Of a stretch of 64,000 nt of DNA, positions 42,067 through 51,186 are shown in pieces (within the stretch, counting starts at the first letter, position 1; the number at the start of each line of letters is the position of its first letter). The position numbers and the translations under genes are program-made. The DNA is taken from contig NZ_CP009429.1 of assembly GCF_001314325.1 (NCBI RefSeq), positions 496,501 through 560,500 on the forward strand. Direction: 5' to 3'. Below the pieces are notes generated by a model, which was not told the origin of the DNA, made no database searches, and was given only the letters and a program-made list of their open reading frames with translations. The stretch comes from Sphingopyxis macrogoltabida (GTDB taxonomy: Bacteria; Pseudomonadota; Alphaproteobacteria; Sphingomonadales; Sphingomonadaceae).

Positions 42067-42728
42067 TATTTCTTGGCTTCGGCCGGTGCGGGCGCGGCGC
42101 CGGGCGCGGCACCCTCGGCCGGGGCTGCGGCAGCCTTGTCCGCGCCTTCGGCCGGCGCCGCGGCGCCTTCTGCGGGAGCGGCGGCATCGGCGGCCGGGGC
42201 TGCCTCGGCGGCGGGCAGCGGCAGGTTCGAACCCTGCGCGTTCAGATAGACGAGCAGGTTGGCGCGATCCTCGGCGCTGCCAAGGCCGGCGAACGACATT
42301 TTCGTGCCGGGTGCGAACTTGCGCGGGCTGGTCAGCCACGCGTCCATCTTTTCGAAGTCCCAGCTACCGCCCATGCCCGAGAGCGCGGTCGAGAAAGCGA
42401 AGCCATGCTTGCCGTGGCCGATTTCCTCGCCCAGCGTGCCATAGAGGTTGGGGCCGATGCCGTTAGCGCCGCCCGAATTGATCGTGTGGCAGGCGGCGCA
42501 TTTCGCGAACACCGCTTCGCCCTTGGCGACGTCGGCCGCGGCGAGCAGGTTGCCGAGCGGCACTGCCGATTCGCCGCCGCCGGCACCGCCTTCGGCGTCC
42601 TCGATGGGGAAGCCCGGCTTTTCGGGGGCGTGACCGGCGAACAGCATGCCCGATCCGATCGTCAGGCCCAGCGCGCAAATGCCGGCAAAAAGTACCCATC
42701 CGGCAATAGTGTTGTTGCGATTGTCCAT
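42066..42728 (-). CDS. Membrane-anchored cytochrome c with Ala/Pro-rich tail
   Basis: The 220-residue protein has an N-terminal transmembrane anchor (TIAGWVLFAGICALGLTIGSG, about 7-27), a class I cytochrome domain with CAACH (near 80-84), NGIGPNLYGTLG and the Met ligand in PGTKMSFAGL, then a C-terminal tail of about 55 residues made of Ala/Pro/Glu repeats (PAEGA). The layout is like CycM/cytochrome c552 of alphaproteobacteria, which links the bc1 complex to cytochrome oxidase. The tail could be a flexible spacer. It is upstream of, and coupled to, the lipoprotein cytochrome. Confidence 0.9.
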   Translation of the reverse strand: MDNRNNTIAGWVLFAGICALGLTIGSGMLFAGHAPEKPGFPIEDAEGGAGGGESAVPLGNLLAAADVAKGEAVFAKCAACHTINSGGANGIGPNLYGTLGEEIGHGKHGFAFSTALSGMGGSWDFEKMDAWLTSPRKFAPGTKMSFAGLGSAEDRANLLVYLNAQGSNLPLPAAEAAPAADAAAPAEGAAAPAEGADKAAAAPAEGAAPGAAPAPAEAKK

Positions 42729-42907
42729 GCTCTTGCAGCCCCGTTCGCTGGCGCCCGCTCCGGACGCACGATATGATTTGGTCGCTCCCTTACTGGCGCG
42801 GGCACGGTGGCGCAAGGGGATGAAATGGCCGATTGGCGAGTCGCGCGCGAGTTGCGAACGCTTCGTCGCCCGGCTATGCGCCGCCGCTCCGGTTGAGGAA
42901 GGTGGTC

Positions 42908-43798
42908 ATGGGCAGTTATTCGGCATCCGCGCAGCATCTGGTCGACGCCATGACGGCGGCGGCACTCGCCGAACCGGCGCGCGGGCTGGCGTTTCAGGGC
43001 GCGCCCGGCGCGAACAGCGACCTTGCGGCGCGCGAATATGCCGCGGGTTCGTTGCCGCTTCCCTGCTACAGCTTCGAGGATGCGATCGACGCCGTTCGCG
43101 AAGGCCGCGTCGACCGCGCGATCATCCCGATCGAAAACAGCCTCCACGGGCGCGTCGCCGATATCCACTTCCTGCTCCCCGAATCCGGTCTGTCGATCGT
43201 CGGCGAACATTTTCTGCGCATCCGCCACGGCCTGATGAGCCGCAACCTCGGACCGATCACCCGCGCTATGAGCCACGAGCAGGCACTCGGCCAGTGCCGC
43301 CACTGGCTGCGCGCCAACCATATCGATCCGGTCGCGCACAGCGATACGGCGGGCGCCGCGGCGTGGGTTGCCGACAGCGACGAAGTGGGACTGGCCGCGG
43401 TCGCGCCGCCGCATGCCGCCGACCTGTACGGGCTGACGCTGCACGAAGCCGGGATCGAGGACGCCGACCACAATATGACGCGCTTCGTCGTGCTGGCGCG
43501 CGAACCGCTCGCCGAGGTACCGCAAGGCGTGCCGCTCATGACGACCTTCGTCTTCGAAGTGAAGAATATTCCTGCGGCGCTGTACAAGGCGCTTGGCGGC
43601 TTCGCGACCAACGGCGTCAATATGACCAAGCTCGAGAGCTATCAGGTGGGCGGCAGTTTCGCGGCGACGAAATTCTACGCCGACATCGTCGGCGCGCCGG
43701 GCGAGGACCATATCGACCGGGCGCTCGAGGAACTGGATTTCCAGACCAAGTCGCTGCGCTTGCTCGGGACCTATCGTCAGGCGCGGGTTCGGCCTTAG
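42908..43798 (+). CDS. pheA: Prephenate dehydratase
   Basis: This 296-residue enzyme forms phenylpyruvate from prephenate in phenylalanine synthesis. The dehydratase domain has LAFQGAPGANSDLAAREY, IPIENSLHGRVADIH and the Thr-Arg-Phe catalytic motif (NMTRFVVLA). The C-terminal ACT domain has the feedback motif KLESYQVGGSF (ESRP-like). No chorismate mutase domain is fused. The start at 42908 follows AGGAAGG; the frame is open further upstream but without a good ribosome site. It diverges from the cytochrome c pair. Confidence 0.95.
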   Translation: MGSYSASAQHLVDAMTAAALAEPARGLAFQGAPGANSDLAAREYAAGSLPLPCYSFEDAIDAVREGRVDRAIIPIENSLHGRVADIHFLLPESGLSIVGEHFLRIRHGLMSRNLGPITRAMSHEQALGQCRHWLRANHIDPVAHSDTAGAAAWVADSDEVGLAAVAPPHAADLYGLTLHEAGIEDADHNMTRFVVLAREPLAEVPQGVPLMTTFVFEVKNIPAALYKALGGFATNGVNMTKLESYQVGGSFAATKFYADIVGAPGEDHIDRALEELDFQTKSLRLLGTYRQARVRP

Positions 43799-43816
43799 GA
43801 CTGGCTTTGGCGCGCA

Positions 43817-44500
43817 TCAGTTGCCGCGGGCGCGCAGCGTCCGTGCCAGCGCAAAGCTTTGTACGACGAACAGCGTCACGAGGATGCTGGCGACGAACAG
43901 GCCGAACAGGTCGAACGGCGAAAAATTGGTGCCGCGAATGTCGCCGCCGCCGACGACCGGCATCGCCATCGTCATCGCCATCAGCATCAGGCGGAGTTCG
44001 GTCGGACCGCCGGCCATGTAGGACAGGCGAAATTCGCCCACCACCTTCGCGGAAAGGAAGGTGTGGATCGACAGCAGGAAATAGCCGATGACCCCCATCA
44101 ACGCGACGTCGAGCCGCAGATAGGGGCTCATGCCGATTGCGCTGATCATCAGCAGGGTGGCGGCGGCATCGACGCTGTGGTCGACGAAATAGCCATAAGC
44201 GGGGCGCTCGATGCGGCGCCAGCGGGCAAGGCTGCCGTCGAGCGAGTCGCCGAACCAGTTGACGATATAACCGACCAGCGACAGGCCGAGCCATTCGCTG
44301 TCCTGCCAGCTCAATATATAGCCGGCGGCGACGAGCACCGCGCCGAGGAAGCCCAATATGGTGAGCTGGTCGGGGGTCACCCAGCCGGGCAGGCGCGGAC
44401 AGATCCAGTTCAGCAGCCGCCGCTCGCTTCGCGCCAGAATATTTTGCTGGATACGGACCGGCGGTGTCACGGTGGTCTGGATGCGGGGATTGCTGCTCAT
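43817..44500 (-). CDS. CDP-alcohol phosphatidyltransferase family protein
   Basis: This 227-residue integral membrane enzyme has the CDP-alcohol signature in the form DSLDGSLARW...GYFVDHSVD (positions about 85-110; all Asp residues are present), then four or five more hydrophobic helices. It joins an alcohol headgroup to CDP-diacylglycerol or a similar donor. The acceptor is unknown. The 147-bp region upstream holds a dyad and hairpins. Confidence 0.88.
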   Translation of the reverse strand: MSSNPRIQTTVTPPVRIQQNILARSERRLLNWICPRLPGWVTPDQLTILGFLGAVLVAAGYILSWQDSEWLGLSLVGYIVNWFGDSLDGSLARWRRIERPAYGYFVDHSVDAAATLLMISAIGMSPYLRLDVALMGVIGYFLLSIHTFLSAKVVGEFRLSYMAGGPTELRLMLMAMTMAMPVVGGGDIRGTNFSPFDLFGLFVASILVTLFVVQSFALARTLRARGN

Positions 44501-44520
44501 GCTCGTCTTTCGCGGAGGAC

Positions 44521-44536
44521 TGTCACATCTGTGTCA
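44521..44536. promoter_or_regulatory. Dyad upstream of the CDP-alcohol transferase gene
   Basis: TGTCACATCTGTGTCA is symmetric as TGnCACA-nn-TGTGnCA and lies 21-36 bases before the start codon. It could be an operator or overlap the promoter; the regulator is unknown. Confidence 0.35.
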
Positions 44537-44560
44537 GTCAGACGTCACCGCAGCGTCATA

Positions 44561-44628
44561 GTCCGCCTTGTCCGTGGAAGATAGTGCGGGCGTGGGCAAG
44601 GCGGACGGGAGGACGCCGAAACGCGTCC
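44561..44628 (-). terminator. Hairpins after the polA-coupled gene
   Basis: Two structures lie downstream of the minus-strand stop at 44648: a small stem GGACGC/GCGTCC (44611-44628, six-base loop) and a longer stem GTCCGCCTTG/CAAGGCGGAC (44561-44606, 26-base loop). Together they may end the polA transcript. No T-run is seen. Confidence 0.5.
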
Positions 44629-44647
44629 AACGTCGGGCGCCAGCCAC

Positions 44648-45160
44648 CTATTCGCGCCAGGGCCCGATTTCGCCAATCTCGCCGATCGTCCGGAAGCGGA
44701 CGCCATCGTCGACCCACGCGACCTCCCACATCGGTGCCGGACGTGCCCATTCGCCGATGACGAACAGCGGAATCCGGTTCGCCCCGACAAAGGCAAGGTC
44801 GTCGTCGGTCGGGCCGGGAACGATGGTTGTCGGCCGCTGGTGCAGGCGGATGATCGCGAGCGTGCCCTTCGGCGGCGGCGGCAACGACTGGCGCGCGGGC
44901 AGGCCGAAGCTTGCCACGATATCGGGATAACCCTTGTCGTCGCGTGCCAGCAGCAGCAGCTTGTCGGCGGTCGCGACCGGTCCGCCAACGGGGCGCCCGG
45001 CGACCTTGCGCCCTGCGATCGCGGCGAATTCACGGACGTCGGTCTCGGCGATCGATGGTGTAGCGGGCTTTGCGATGCTTTCGGCGGCAGGTTCGGTCGC
45101 CGGCGGCGTCGGCGGATCGGCCGCCCATGTCGCCGCCATCAGCAAAAATGCCGCGATCAA
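44648..45160 (-). CDS. Exported protein of unknown function, coupled to polA
   Basis: The 170-residue protein has a short signal peptide (MIAAFLLMAATWAA), a Pro/Thr/Glu-rich linker (about 15-40) and a domain of about 130 residues with KLLLLARDDKGYPDIVASFGL, PPPKGTLAIIRLH and ANRIPLFVIGEW. The ATG overlaps the polA stop by four bases, so it is translated from the polA mRNA. I do not recognise the family. The two parts (signal peptide and conserved-looking domain) suggest a periplasmic protein; a link to DNA replication is not implied. Confidence 0.72.
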   Translation of the reverse strand: MIAAFLLMAATWAADPPTPPATEPAAESIAKPATPSIAETDVREFAAIAGRKVAGRPVGGPVATADKLLLLARDDKGYPDIVASFGLPARQSLPPPPKGTLAIIRLHQRPTTIVPGPTDDDLAFVGANRIPLFVIGEWARPAPMWEVAWVDDGVRFRTIGEIGEIGPWRE

Positions 45161-47967
45161 TGCGCGTCGCCCCAGCTCTTGCCGATGCCGATTTCGACCT
45201 CGAGCGGCACCGAGAGGGTGAGCGCCGGTTCGGCGGCGGCCATCATGACGGTGCGAATGACGTCGCCCGCCGCCGCGGCCTTGTCCTCGGGCGCCTCGAA
45301 GACGAGTTCGTCGTGGACTTGCAGAAGCATTTTGACATCGTCCAGCCCGGCGGCTTCGAGCGCCTTCGGCATCCGCGCCATCGCGCGCTTGATCAGGTCG
45401 GCGCTGGTGCCCTGGATCGGCGCGTTGATCGCGGCACGTTCGCTGCCCGCGCGTTCGTTCTGGCTCGCCGCCTTGAGGCGCGGGAACCAGGTTTTCCGCC
45501 CGAACAAGGTCTCGGTATAGCCTTTGGCGCGCGCGCTATCGAGCGTGTCGGTGATATAGTCGCTGATGCCGGGGAAGCGCTCGAAATAGCGGGCGATCAG
45601 CGCCTGCGCCTCGTCGGGCGTGACTTCGAGCCGGCCTGCGAGGCCCCAGCGCGAGATGCCGTAGAGGATCGAGAAATTGACCGTCTTTGCCTTGCCGCGC
45701 GTATCGCGGTTGACCTCGCCGAACAGTTCGATTGCGGTCGCGGCATGGATGTCCTGCCCCTGCGCAAAGGCCTCTTTGAGCTCAGGGACGTCGGCCATAT
45801 GCGCGGCGAGGCGCAGCTCGATCTGGCTATAGTCGGCGGCGATCAGCACATGCCCGGGTGCCGCGATAAAGGCGTCGCGGATCTGGCGTCCGGTCTCGGT
45901 GCGGATCGGGATATTCTGCAGGTTCGGATCGGTCGACGATAGGCGTCCGGTCTGGGCGCCGACGAGGCTGTAGCTGGTGTGGACGCGACCGGTTTTCGCG
46001 TTGATCTGTTGTTGCAAGGCGTCGGTGTAGGTCGATTTGAGCTTGGCGAGCTGGCGCCATTCGAGGATCCGCCTCGCGATCGGCACGCCGTCGCGTTCGA
46101 GGCGTTCGAGCTCGTTCTGGTCGGTCGACCAGTCGCCCGACTTGCCCTTGCGGCCGCCCTTCAGGCCAAGCTTGTCGAAAAGGATTTCGCCGAGCTGCTT
46201 GGGGCTGCCGATCGCGAAAGGCTGGCCGGCGAGTTCGTGGATTTCGCCTTCCATGCGCAGCATGTCGTTCGCGAACTCGCCCGACAGCCGCGCCAGATAG
46301 TCGCGGTTCACCATGATGCCGGCGCGCTCCATCGTCTCGACGACGGCGGCGAGCGGGCGATCGACCATCTCGTAGACGCGCGTGCCGCCTTCGAGCGGCA
46401 AGCGGAGTTTGAGCAGCTTCCACAGGCGCCAGGCGACCTCAGCGTCTTCCGCCGCATATTCGGTCGCGCGGTCGAGTTGCACTTCGGCGAAACTGATCTG
46501 CGACTTGCCGGTGCCGCAGACGTCCTTGAACGACAGGCAGACATGGTCGAGGTGGAGTTTCGACAATTCATCGAGCCCGTGCTGATGCTTGCCCGCGTCG
46601 AGCGCGAAGCTCATCACCAGCGTATCGTCATAGGGTGCGATGGCGATGCCGTGCTGGGCGAGCACGCCGATGTCATATTTGAGGTTGTGCCCGACCTTGA
46701 GCACCGCTTCGTCGGCAAACAGCGCGTGGAGACGGCCGAGGGCGTCCGCCATCGGTACCTGTTCGGGTTTTTCGGCGAACATGTCGGTGCCGCCATGGCC
46801 AAGCGGGATATAGCAGGCCTTGCCGGGGCCGGTGGACAGGCTGACCCCGACGAGGGTGCCGGTAACGCTGTCGAGCGTCGCGGTCTCGGTGTCGACCGCG
46901 ACGACATGCGCGGCGCGGGCCGCTTCAATCCAGCGGTCGAGCGCTTCGATCGTCGTCACCGTCTCGTACAGCGAACGGTCGATCGGCGGCATCGGCGGCA
47001 GCGTCGGTGTCGAGGGCGCGTCCGGCGCGGCAGCGGGGGTGCTGGCCGCTCGCGGCAGCGTCGGCGGCCCGCCCGGCGTCGCGCCGAGGTCGAGCTTCGC
47101 CGAAAGCGAACGAAAACCATGCTCGTCGAGGAAGGTCTTGAGCGGCAGCGGCGGGATCGCGCCGAGTTTCAGGTCGTCGAGCGCGTCGGGCAGGTCGCAG
47201 TCGCGCTTCAGGTCGACGAGGATACGCGACAGTTCGGCCATGGCGCGATGCTCGATCAGATTGTCGCGCAGCTTGCTGGCTTTCATCGTCGCGGCACCGT
47301 CGAGCGCGGCGGTCAGATTGCCATATTCCTGGATCAGCTTGGTCGCCGTCTTCGGCCCGACCCCGCGCACGCCGGGGACATTGTCGACACTGTCGCCCAT
47401 CAGCGCGAGGACGTCGCCGACGAGATCGGGGGTGACGCCGAACTTCTCGTTCACCGCTTCGAGCCCGAGGCGGACATTCTTCATCGTGTCGAGCATGTCG
47501 ACGTGCGGTCCCTCGGCGGGCTCGCGGATGAGCTGCATCAGATCCTTGTCCGACGAGACGATCGTGACGTCCCAGCCTTCGCGCACCGCGGCTTCGGCAT
47601 AAGAGGCGATCAGATCGTCCGCCTCGAAACCCTCCATCTCGATGCACGGCAGCGAAAAGGCGCGCGTCGCATCGCGGATCAGCGGGAATTGGGGGCGGAG
47701 ATCCTCGGGCGGCTCGGGCCGGTTCGCCTTATATTGGTCGTAGATTTCGTTGCGGAACGACTGGCTGCTGTGGTCGAGGATGACCGCGAGGTGCGTCGGC
47801 CCGTCGGCGTCATGCAGGTCTTTCGCGAGCTTCCACAGCATGGTCGTATAGCCGTAAACCGCGCCGACCGGCACACCCATCGGGTTCGTCAGCGGCGGCA
47901 AGCGGTGATAGGCGCGGAAGATGTAGCTGGAGCCATCGACCAGATAGAGATGATTCTTTTCGGACAT
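45157..47967 (-). CDS. polA: DNA polymerase I
   Basis: PolA fills gaps and removes RNA primers. The 936-residue protein has the three usual parts: an N-terminal 5'-3' exonuclease/FEN domain (about 1-290, LYLVDGSSYIFRAYH, FEADDLIASYA, GDSVDNVPGVRGVGPKTA), a 3'-5' exonuclease domain with the metal-binding DTETATLDS (about 350-540), and the family A polymerase domain with SLVGAQTGRLSSTDPNLQNIP, DYSQIELRLAAH, RGKAKTVNFSILYGIS and LLQVHDELVFE. The proofreading residues appear intact. The gene overlaps a short exported-protein gene downstream. Confidence 0.97.
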   Translation of the reverse strand: MSEKNHLYLVDGSSYIFRAYHRLPPLTNPMGVPVGAVYGYTTMLWKLAKDLHDADGPTHLAVILDHSSQSFRNEIYDQYKANRPEPPEDLRPQFPLIRDATRAFSLPCIEMEGFEADDLIASYAEAAVREGWDVTIVSSDKDLMQLIREPAEGPHVDMLDTMKNVRLGLEAVNEKFGVTPDLVGDVLALMGDSVDNVPGVRGVGPKTATKLIQEYGNLTAALDGAATMKASKLRDNLIEHRAMAELSRILVDLKRDCDLPDALDDLKLGAIPPLPLKTFLDEHGFRSLSAKLDLGATPGGPPTLPRAASTPAAAPDAPSTPTLPPMPPIDRSLYETVTTIEALDRWIEAARAAHVVAVDTETATLDSVTGTLVGVSLSTGPGKACYIPLGHGGTDMFAEKPEQVPMADALGRLHALFADEAVLKVGHNLKYDIGVLAQHGIAIAPYDDTLVMSFALDAGKHQHGLDELSKLHLDHVCLSFKDVCGTGKSQISFAEVQLDRATEYAAEDAEVAWRLWKLLKLRLPLEGGTRVYEMVDRPLAAVVETMERAGIMVNRDYLARLSGEFANDMLRMEGEIHELAGQPFAIGSPKQLGEILFDKLGLKGGRKGKSGDWSTDQNELERLERDGVPIARRILEWRQLAKLKSTYTDALQQQINAKTGRVHTSYSLVGAQTGRLSSTDPNLQNIPIRTETGRQIRDAFIAAPGHVLIAADYSQIELRLAAHMADVPELKEAFAQGQDIHAATAIELFGEVNRDTRGKAKTVNFSILYGISRWGLAGRLEVTPDEAQALIARYFERFPGISDYITDTLDSARAKGYTETLFGRKTWFPRLKAASQNERAGSERAAINAPIQGTSADLIKRAMARMPKALEAAGLDDVKMLLQVHDELVFEAPEDKAAAAGDVIRTVMMAAAEPALTLSVPLEVEIGIGKSWGDAH

Positions 47968-48126
47968 GGCGCGGGGTGTAGCAGGGGGATGCGGGACGGC
48001 CTAGCTATGTCCGCGCGGGGCGTTGCCGAGCGAAGACGGGGCGCCCGCCTGGAAGAGAAAGCAGCCATTAGCAAATTGCAGTCTATAGGTTGCGGTCGGT
48101 AGGACCAGACACAGGATGACTCATTC

Positions 48127-48753
48127 ATGCAGCGCCGCTTTGGATCGAAGATTACCCTTATGGCGTGTTTAGGAGCATGTGCGATCACCTCGCCTGCGAG
48201 ATCAAATAGCGACGCAATGTTGCGCGACGAAGATGTTTTGGTTCGTGATTTCCTTCTCGGCGACATGACGGCGTGGAAACTCAGTTCATTCTGCTTTAAC
48301 ACCACCTTGGAAGGCCTCGACGCCAACTCGCTCGAATGGCTGCAAAAGCTCCCCGGGCCGGGCCGAAAAAGCAAAGTCGAACGAAAATATCTCAGAGATC
48401 TAAAATCGGTTTCGGCAAAATTTGAACCGCGACCGACCAGGTTGGCGTCAACCGAAGAGCTGGACGGGGGCCCTTTCCAGGTGAAGGCAGGAAAGCTGGA
48501 AGAGTGCGAGACTTCCGCAACTTTCAGGCTTCAACGCGTCCTGGTGAAGAACGGGAAGGCCTTTCTGTCAGGCGTTATGGCTACCCCGTGCGCGGGAGTG
48601 CCGTTTGGCATTATCTTTCGGAAACGCGGCTCCCAATGGGAGAGGCAGCATGCCGCATATTATTACACCGCAATGGGACCGCCCGGGTGTGGTTATATAT
48701 CGAAGGCGGCCGCAGGGCGGCCGACAGATTCCTTCCTCATTCTAGAGAAATAA
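48127..48753 (+). CDS. Exported protein of unknown function
   Basis: This 208-residue protein has a probable signal peptide (RFGSKITLMACLGACAITSPARS). The mature part has scattered Cys, a Lys/Arg-rich centre (GPGRKSKVERKYLRDLKS) and C-terminal FGIIFRKRGSQWERQHAAYYY. Base and codon use are less GC-biased than in the surroundings (for example codons such as AAA, TTT, TTA and ATA), suggesting a gene acquired from outside or under weak selection. No family is recognised. It stands alone between polA and purT, facing away from polA. Confidence 0.65.
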   Translation: MQRRFGSKITLMACLGACAITSPARSNSDAMLRDEDVLVRDFLLGDMTAWKLSSFCFNTTLEGLDANSLEWLQKLPGPGRKSKVERKYLRDLKSVSAKFEPRPTRLASTEELDGGPFQVKAGKLEECETSATFRLQRVLVKNGKAFLSGVMATPCAGVPFGIIFRKRGSQWERQHAAYYYTAMGPPGCGYISKAAAGRPTDSFLILEK

Positions 48754-48755
48754 CG

Positions 48756-48774
48756 TCTGCCGATCGCAGGCAGA
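48756..48774. terminator. Short hairpin after the orphan gene
   Basis: TCTGCC (48756-48761) pairs with GGCAGA (48769-48774), three bases after the TAA stop, followed by an AT-rich TATAAA. It is a weak candidate terminator between convergent genes. Confidence 0.4.
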
Positions 48775-48822
48775 TATAAATGTCCGCAAGCGGTCGTTAG
48801 CGGGCGGTCGGAGCGCGCGCGT

Positions 48823-50004
48823 TTATCCTCGATAATCGATCGTCAGCTTCGCCGCCGCCGCGACCGCTGCGGCGCGGGCGTCGTCGGTGGCGCCGCCCGC
48901 GACCTTCGCCAGCGTCACGCCCATCCGCCGATACGGCCGCGTCACCGGCTTGCCGAAGATGCGGGCATCGACCGAGGTTTCGGCGTTCGGCGCGGCCAGC
49001 GCATCGGCGAGACCGGTGATCGCGAAATCCTGCGCTTCGCGATCGGCGAGCAGGACGGCGCTGGCGCTCGCGTCGGGTACCGCGATAGCAGGGACCGGCA
49101 GGCCGAGGATCGCGCGTGCATGGAGGTCGAATTCCGACAGTTCCTGCGAGATCAGGGTCACCATGCCCGTATCGTGCGGGCGGGGTGACAGCTCGGAGAA
49201 GATCACCGCGTCACCCTTCACGAAGAATTCGACGCCGAAGATGCCGTGTCCGCCGAGCGCATCGACGACCTTCGTCGCCATATCCTGCGCCGATTTCAGC
49301 GCCGCCGCGGACATCGCCGCCGGCTGCCAGCTTTCGCGATAGTCGCCGCGTTCCTGCCGGTGGCCGATTGGCGGGCAGAAGCTGACGCCGTCCTTGTGAC
49401 GCACCGTGAGCAGGGTGATCTCATAATCGAAATCGATGAACGCCTCGGCGATCACGCGCAGGCGGTCGCCGCGCATGCCCGCGGCGGCATAGTCCCATGC
49501 GGCGTCGATGCCGGCGGCGTCCTTGACCGTGCTTTGTCCCTTGCCCGACGACGACATCACCGGCTTGACGACGAGCGGGAAGCCAACCCGCGTCGCCGCC
49601 GCAGCGAGTTCGTCGCGGCTCGTCGCATATTCGAAGGTAGAGGTGGTGAGGCCAAGCTCGCTCGCCGCGAGGTCGCGGATCGCATCGCGGTTCATCGTCA
49701 GCTCTGCGGCGCGCGCCGACGGGACGATGTGAAAGCCTTCGGCCTCCAGTTCGGCGAGCACTTCGGTGCGGATCGCCTCGACCTCGGGCACGACATGATC
49801 GGGGCGGTGCTTTTCGATCGTGGCGCGCAGCGCATCGCCGTCGAGCATCGAGAAGACCTCGAACCCGTCGGCGACCTGCATCGCCGGCGCGCCGGCATAG
49901 CTGTCGCAGGCGACGACATGGCAACCGAGCCGCTTGGCCGAGATCACGAATTCGCGCCCGAGTTCGCCCGAGCCGAGCAGCAGGATTTTGGCGGTGGGAG
50001 TCAT
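48823..50004 (-). CDS. purT: Formate-dependent phosphoribosylglycinamide formyltransferase
   Basis: PurT makes formyl-GAR from GAR, formate and ATP, the folate-free route of the third purine step. The 393-residue ATP-grasp enzyme shows [21 protein letters not shown] (8-28), the ATP-binding loop [40 protein letters not shown] (read in parts; metal-binding Glu residues) and a C-terminal hammerhead. The start at 50004 gives the family N-terminus. It diverges from ogt. Confidence 0.95.
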   Translation of the reverse strand: MTPTAKILLLGSGELGREFVISAKRLGCHVVACDSYAGAPAMQVADGFEVFSMLDGDALRATIEKHRPDHVVPEVEAIRTEVLAELEAEGFHIVPSARAAELTMNRDAIRDLAASELGLTTSTFEYATSRDELAAAATRVGFPLVVKPVMSSSGKGQSTVKDAAGIDAAWDYAAAGMRGDRLRVIAEAFIDFDYEITLLTVRHKDGVSFCPPIGHRQERGDYRESWQPAAMSAAALKSAQDMATKVVDALGGHGIFGVEFFVKGDAVIFSELSPRPHDTGMVTLISQELSEFDLHARAILGLPVPAIAVPDASASAVLLADREAQDFAITGLADALAAPNAETSVDARIFGKPVTRPYRRMGVTLAKVAGGATDDARAAAVAAAAKLTIDYRG

Positions 50005-50114
50005 GGCAATCTTTCCGTCGATGTTGGGCGCAAGATTCGGGACGCGCCGCTGTCTCGCCCTTGCCATATGAAGTTCATCGACAAAGTGCGACAGCGAATG
50101 ACAGGATCGAACCC

Positions 50115-50591
50115 GTGACTCATTATTTCAAAACCATCTGGTCCCCGGTCGGCGAATTGACGCTGGTCGCCAATGCCGAAGGCCTTGCCGCGATCCTGTG
50201 GGAGAACGACCGGCCGGGGCGCGTCCGGCTGGGCCCGTTGACCGAGGATGACAAGCATCCGGTGCTGGTCGAAACCGAGCGGCAGCTCGGCGAATATTTT
50301 GCGGGCGAGCGCCGCGAATTCGACGTGCCGCTGTCCTTTGCGGGAAGCGATTTCCAGAAGCGCGTCTGGCGGGCGCTGCTCGCCATCCCGTTCGGCGAGA
50401 CGCGCAGCTATGGCGAGATCGCGGATCAGCTCGGCAATGCCGGTGCTTCGCGCGCCGTGGGCGCCGCCAACGGCCGCAATCCCATTTCGATCATCGCGCC
50501 GTGCCACCGGGTCGTCGGATCGACCGGCAAGCTGACCGGCTTTGCTGGCGGGCTCGAGGCGAAGGCGTTCCTGCTTGAGCTCGAGCGATAG
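50115..50591 (+). CDS. ogt: Methylated-DNA-[protein]-cysteine S-methyltransferase
   Basis: This 158-residue suicide enzyme removes O6-alkyl groups from guanine in DNA. The active site is [21 protein letters not shown] with the acceptor Cys in PCHRV, and the helix-turn-helix region [22 protein letters not shown] precedes it (read in parts). The GTG at 50115 gives the usual N-terminus ([18 protein letters not shown]) and has AGGA upstream; a TTG 18 codons earlier is less likely. The length is normal for Ogt without an AdaA domain. Confidence 0.93.
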   Translation: MTHYFKTIWSPVGELTLVANAEGLAAILWENDRPGRVRLGPLTEDDKHPVLVETERQLGEYFAGERREFDVPLSFAGSDFQKRVWRALLAIPFGETRSYGEIADQLGNAGASRAVGAANGRNPISIIAPCHRVVGSTGKLTGFAGGLEAKAFLLELER

Positions 50592-50606
50592 GACGCCTTC
50601 GCGCGA

Positions 50607-51044
50607 CTATATCGTGCTGAGAAACAGGCTGGTTTCGCTGTTCTCGACGCCATCGATCATGCGCACCTCGCGCAGCACGCGGTCGAAGTCCGAAAGGCTT
50701 CGCGCGTTGATATCGGCGATGAGATCCCAATTGCCGTTCGTCGTGTGCAGCGTCCGGATTTCGGAAATGCCGCGCAGTTTCTGGATGACTTGGGTGGTCG
50801 ACCGTCCGCTGACCTCGATCAGCATGACCGCGCGAATGTCGAGATCGTCGTAATCCTCGCGCACGCGCACCGTGAAGCCCAGCAACGCCCCGGTGTCGAG
50901 CAAGCGGTCCAACCGGTTCTGCACGGTCGCCCGGGCCACCCCGAGCGCCCCGGCCAGTTTCGATAGCGAAGCGCGGCCGTCGACGCGCAGATGCGCGATG
51001 ATGCGGCGGTCGAGATCGTCGGGGATGAATTTTGCGATGGCCAT
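50607..51044 (-). CDS. Lrp/AsnC family transcriptional regulator
   Basis: The 145-residue protein has an N-terminal helix-turn-helix (LDRRIIAHLRVDGRASLSKLAGALGVARATVQNRL, about residues 11-45, read in parts) and a C-terminal RAM/AsnC ligand domain (about 65-140). It diverges from ornithine cyclodeaminase and arginase, with a dyad between. Such regulators often sense arginine, ornithine or proline in neighbouring catabolic operons, so control of the arginine route is likely (inference). Confidence 0.92.
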   Translation of the reverse strand: MAIAKFIPDDLDRRIIAHLRVDGRASLSKLAGALGVARATVQNRLDRLLDTGALLGFTVRVREDYDDLDIRAVMLIEVSGRSTTQVIQKLRGISEIRTLHTTNGNWDLIADINARSLSDFDRVLREVRMIDGVENSETSLFLSTI

Positions 51045-51086
51045 CAGGATTTCCGGATTTTGGCAAATTGCATAGTGGAGCTATTC

Positions 51087-51110
51087 AAATTTACCAGATC
51101 CGATAAATTT
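51087..51110. promoter_or_regulatory. AT-rich dyad, candidate Lrp/AsnC operator
   Basis: AAATTTA and TAAATTT form a perfect inverted repeat with a ten-base spacer. The site is 43-66 bases before the regulator start and 77-100 bases before the ornithine cyclodeaminase start, in the most AT-rich part of this region. Confidence 0.55.
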
Positions 51111-51186
51111 TCAAGTCGAGATGACGATTTCGACAGGCAGGATGTCGCTTTAGGCTGGGCAAGTTCTCGATTTCAAAGGATGTGCC

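Noticed and set aside
45979..48102. 707-codon plus-strand frame opposite polA
   Set aside because: The polA domains on the minus strand are complete; the opposite frame is a codon-bias shadow.
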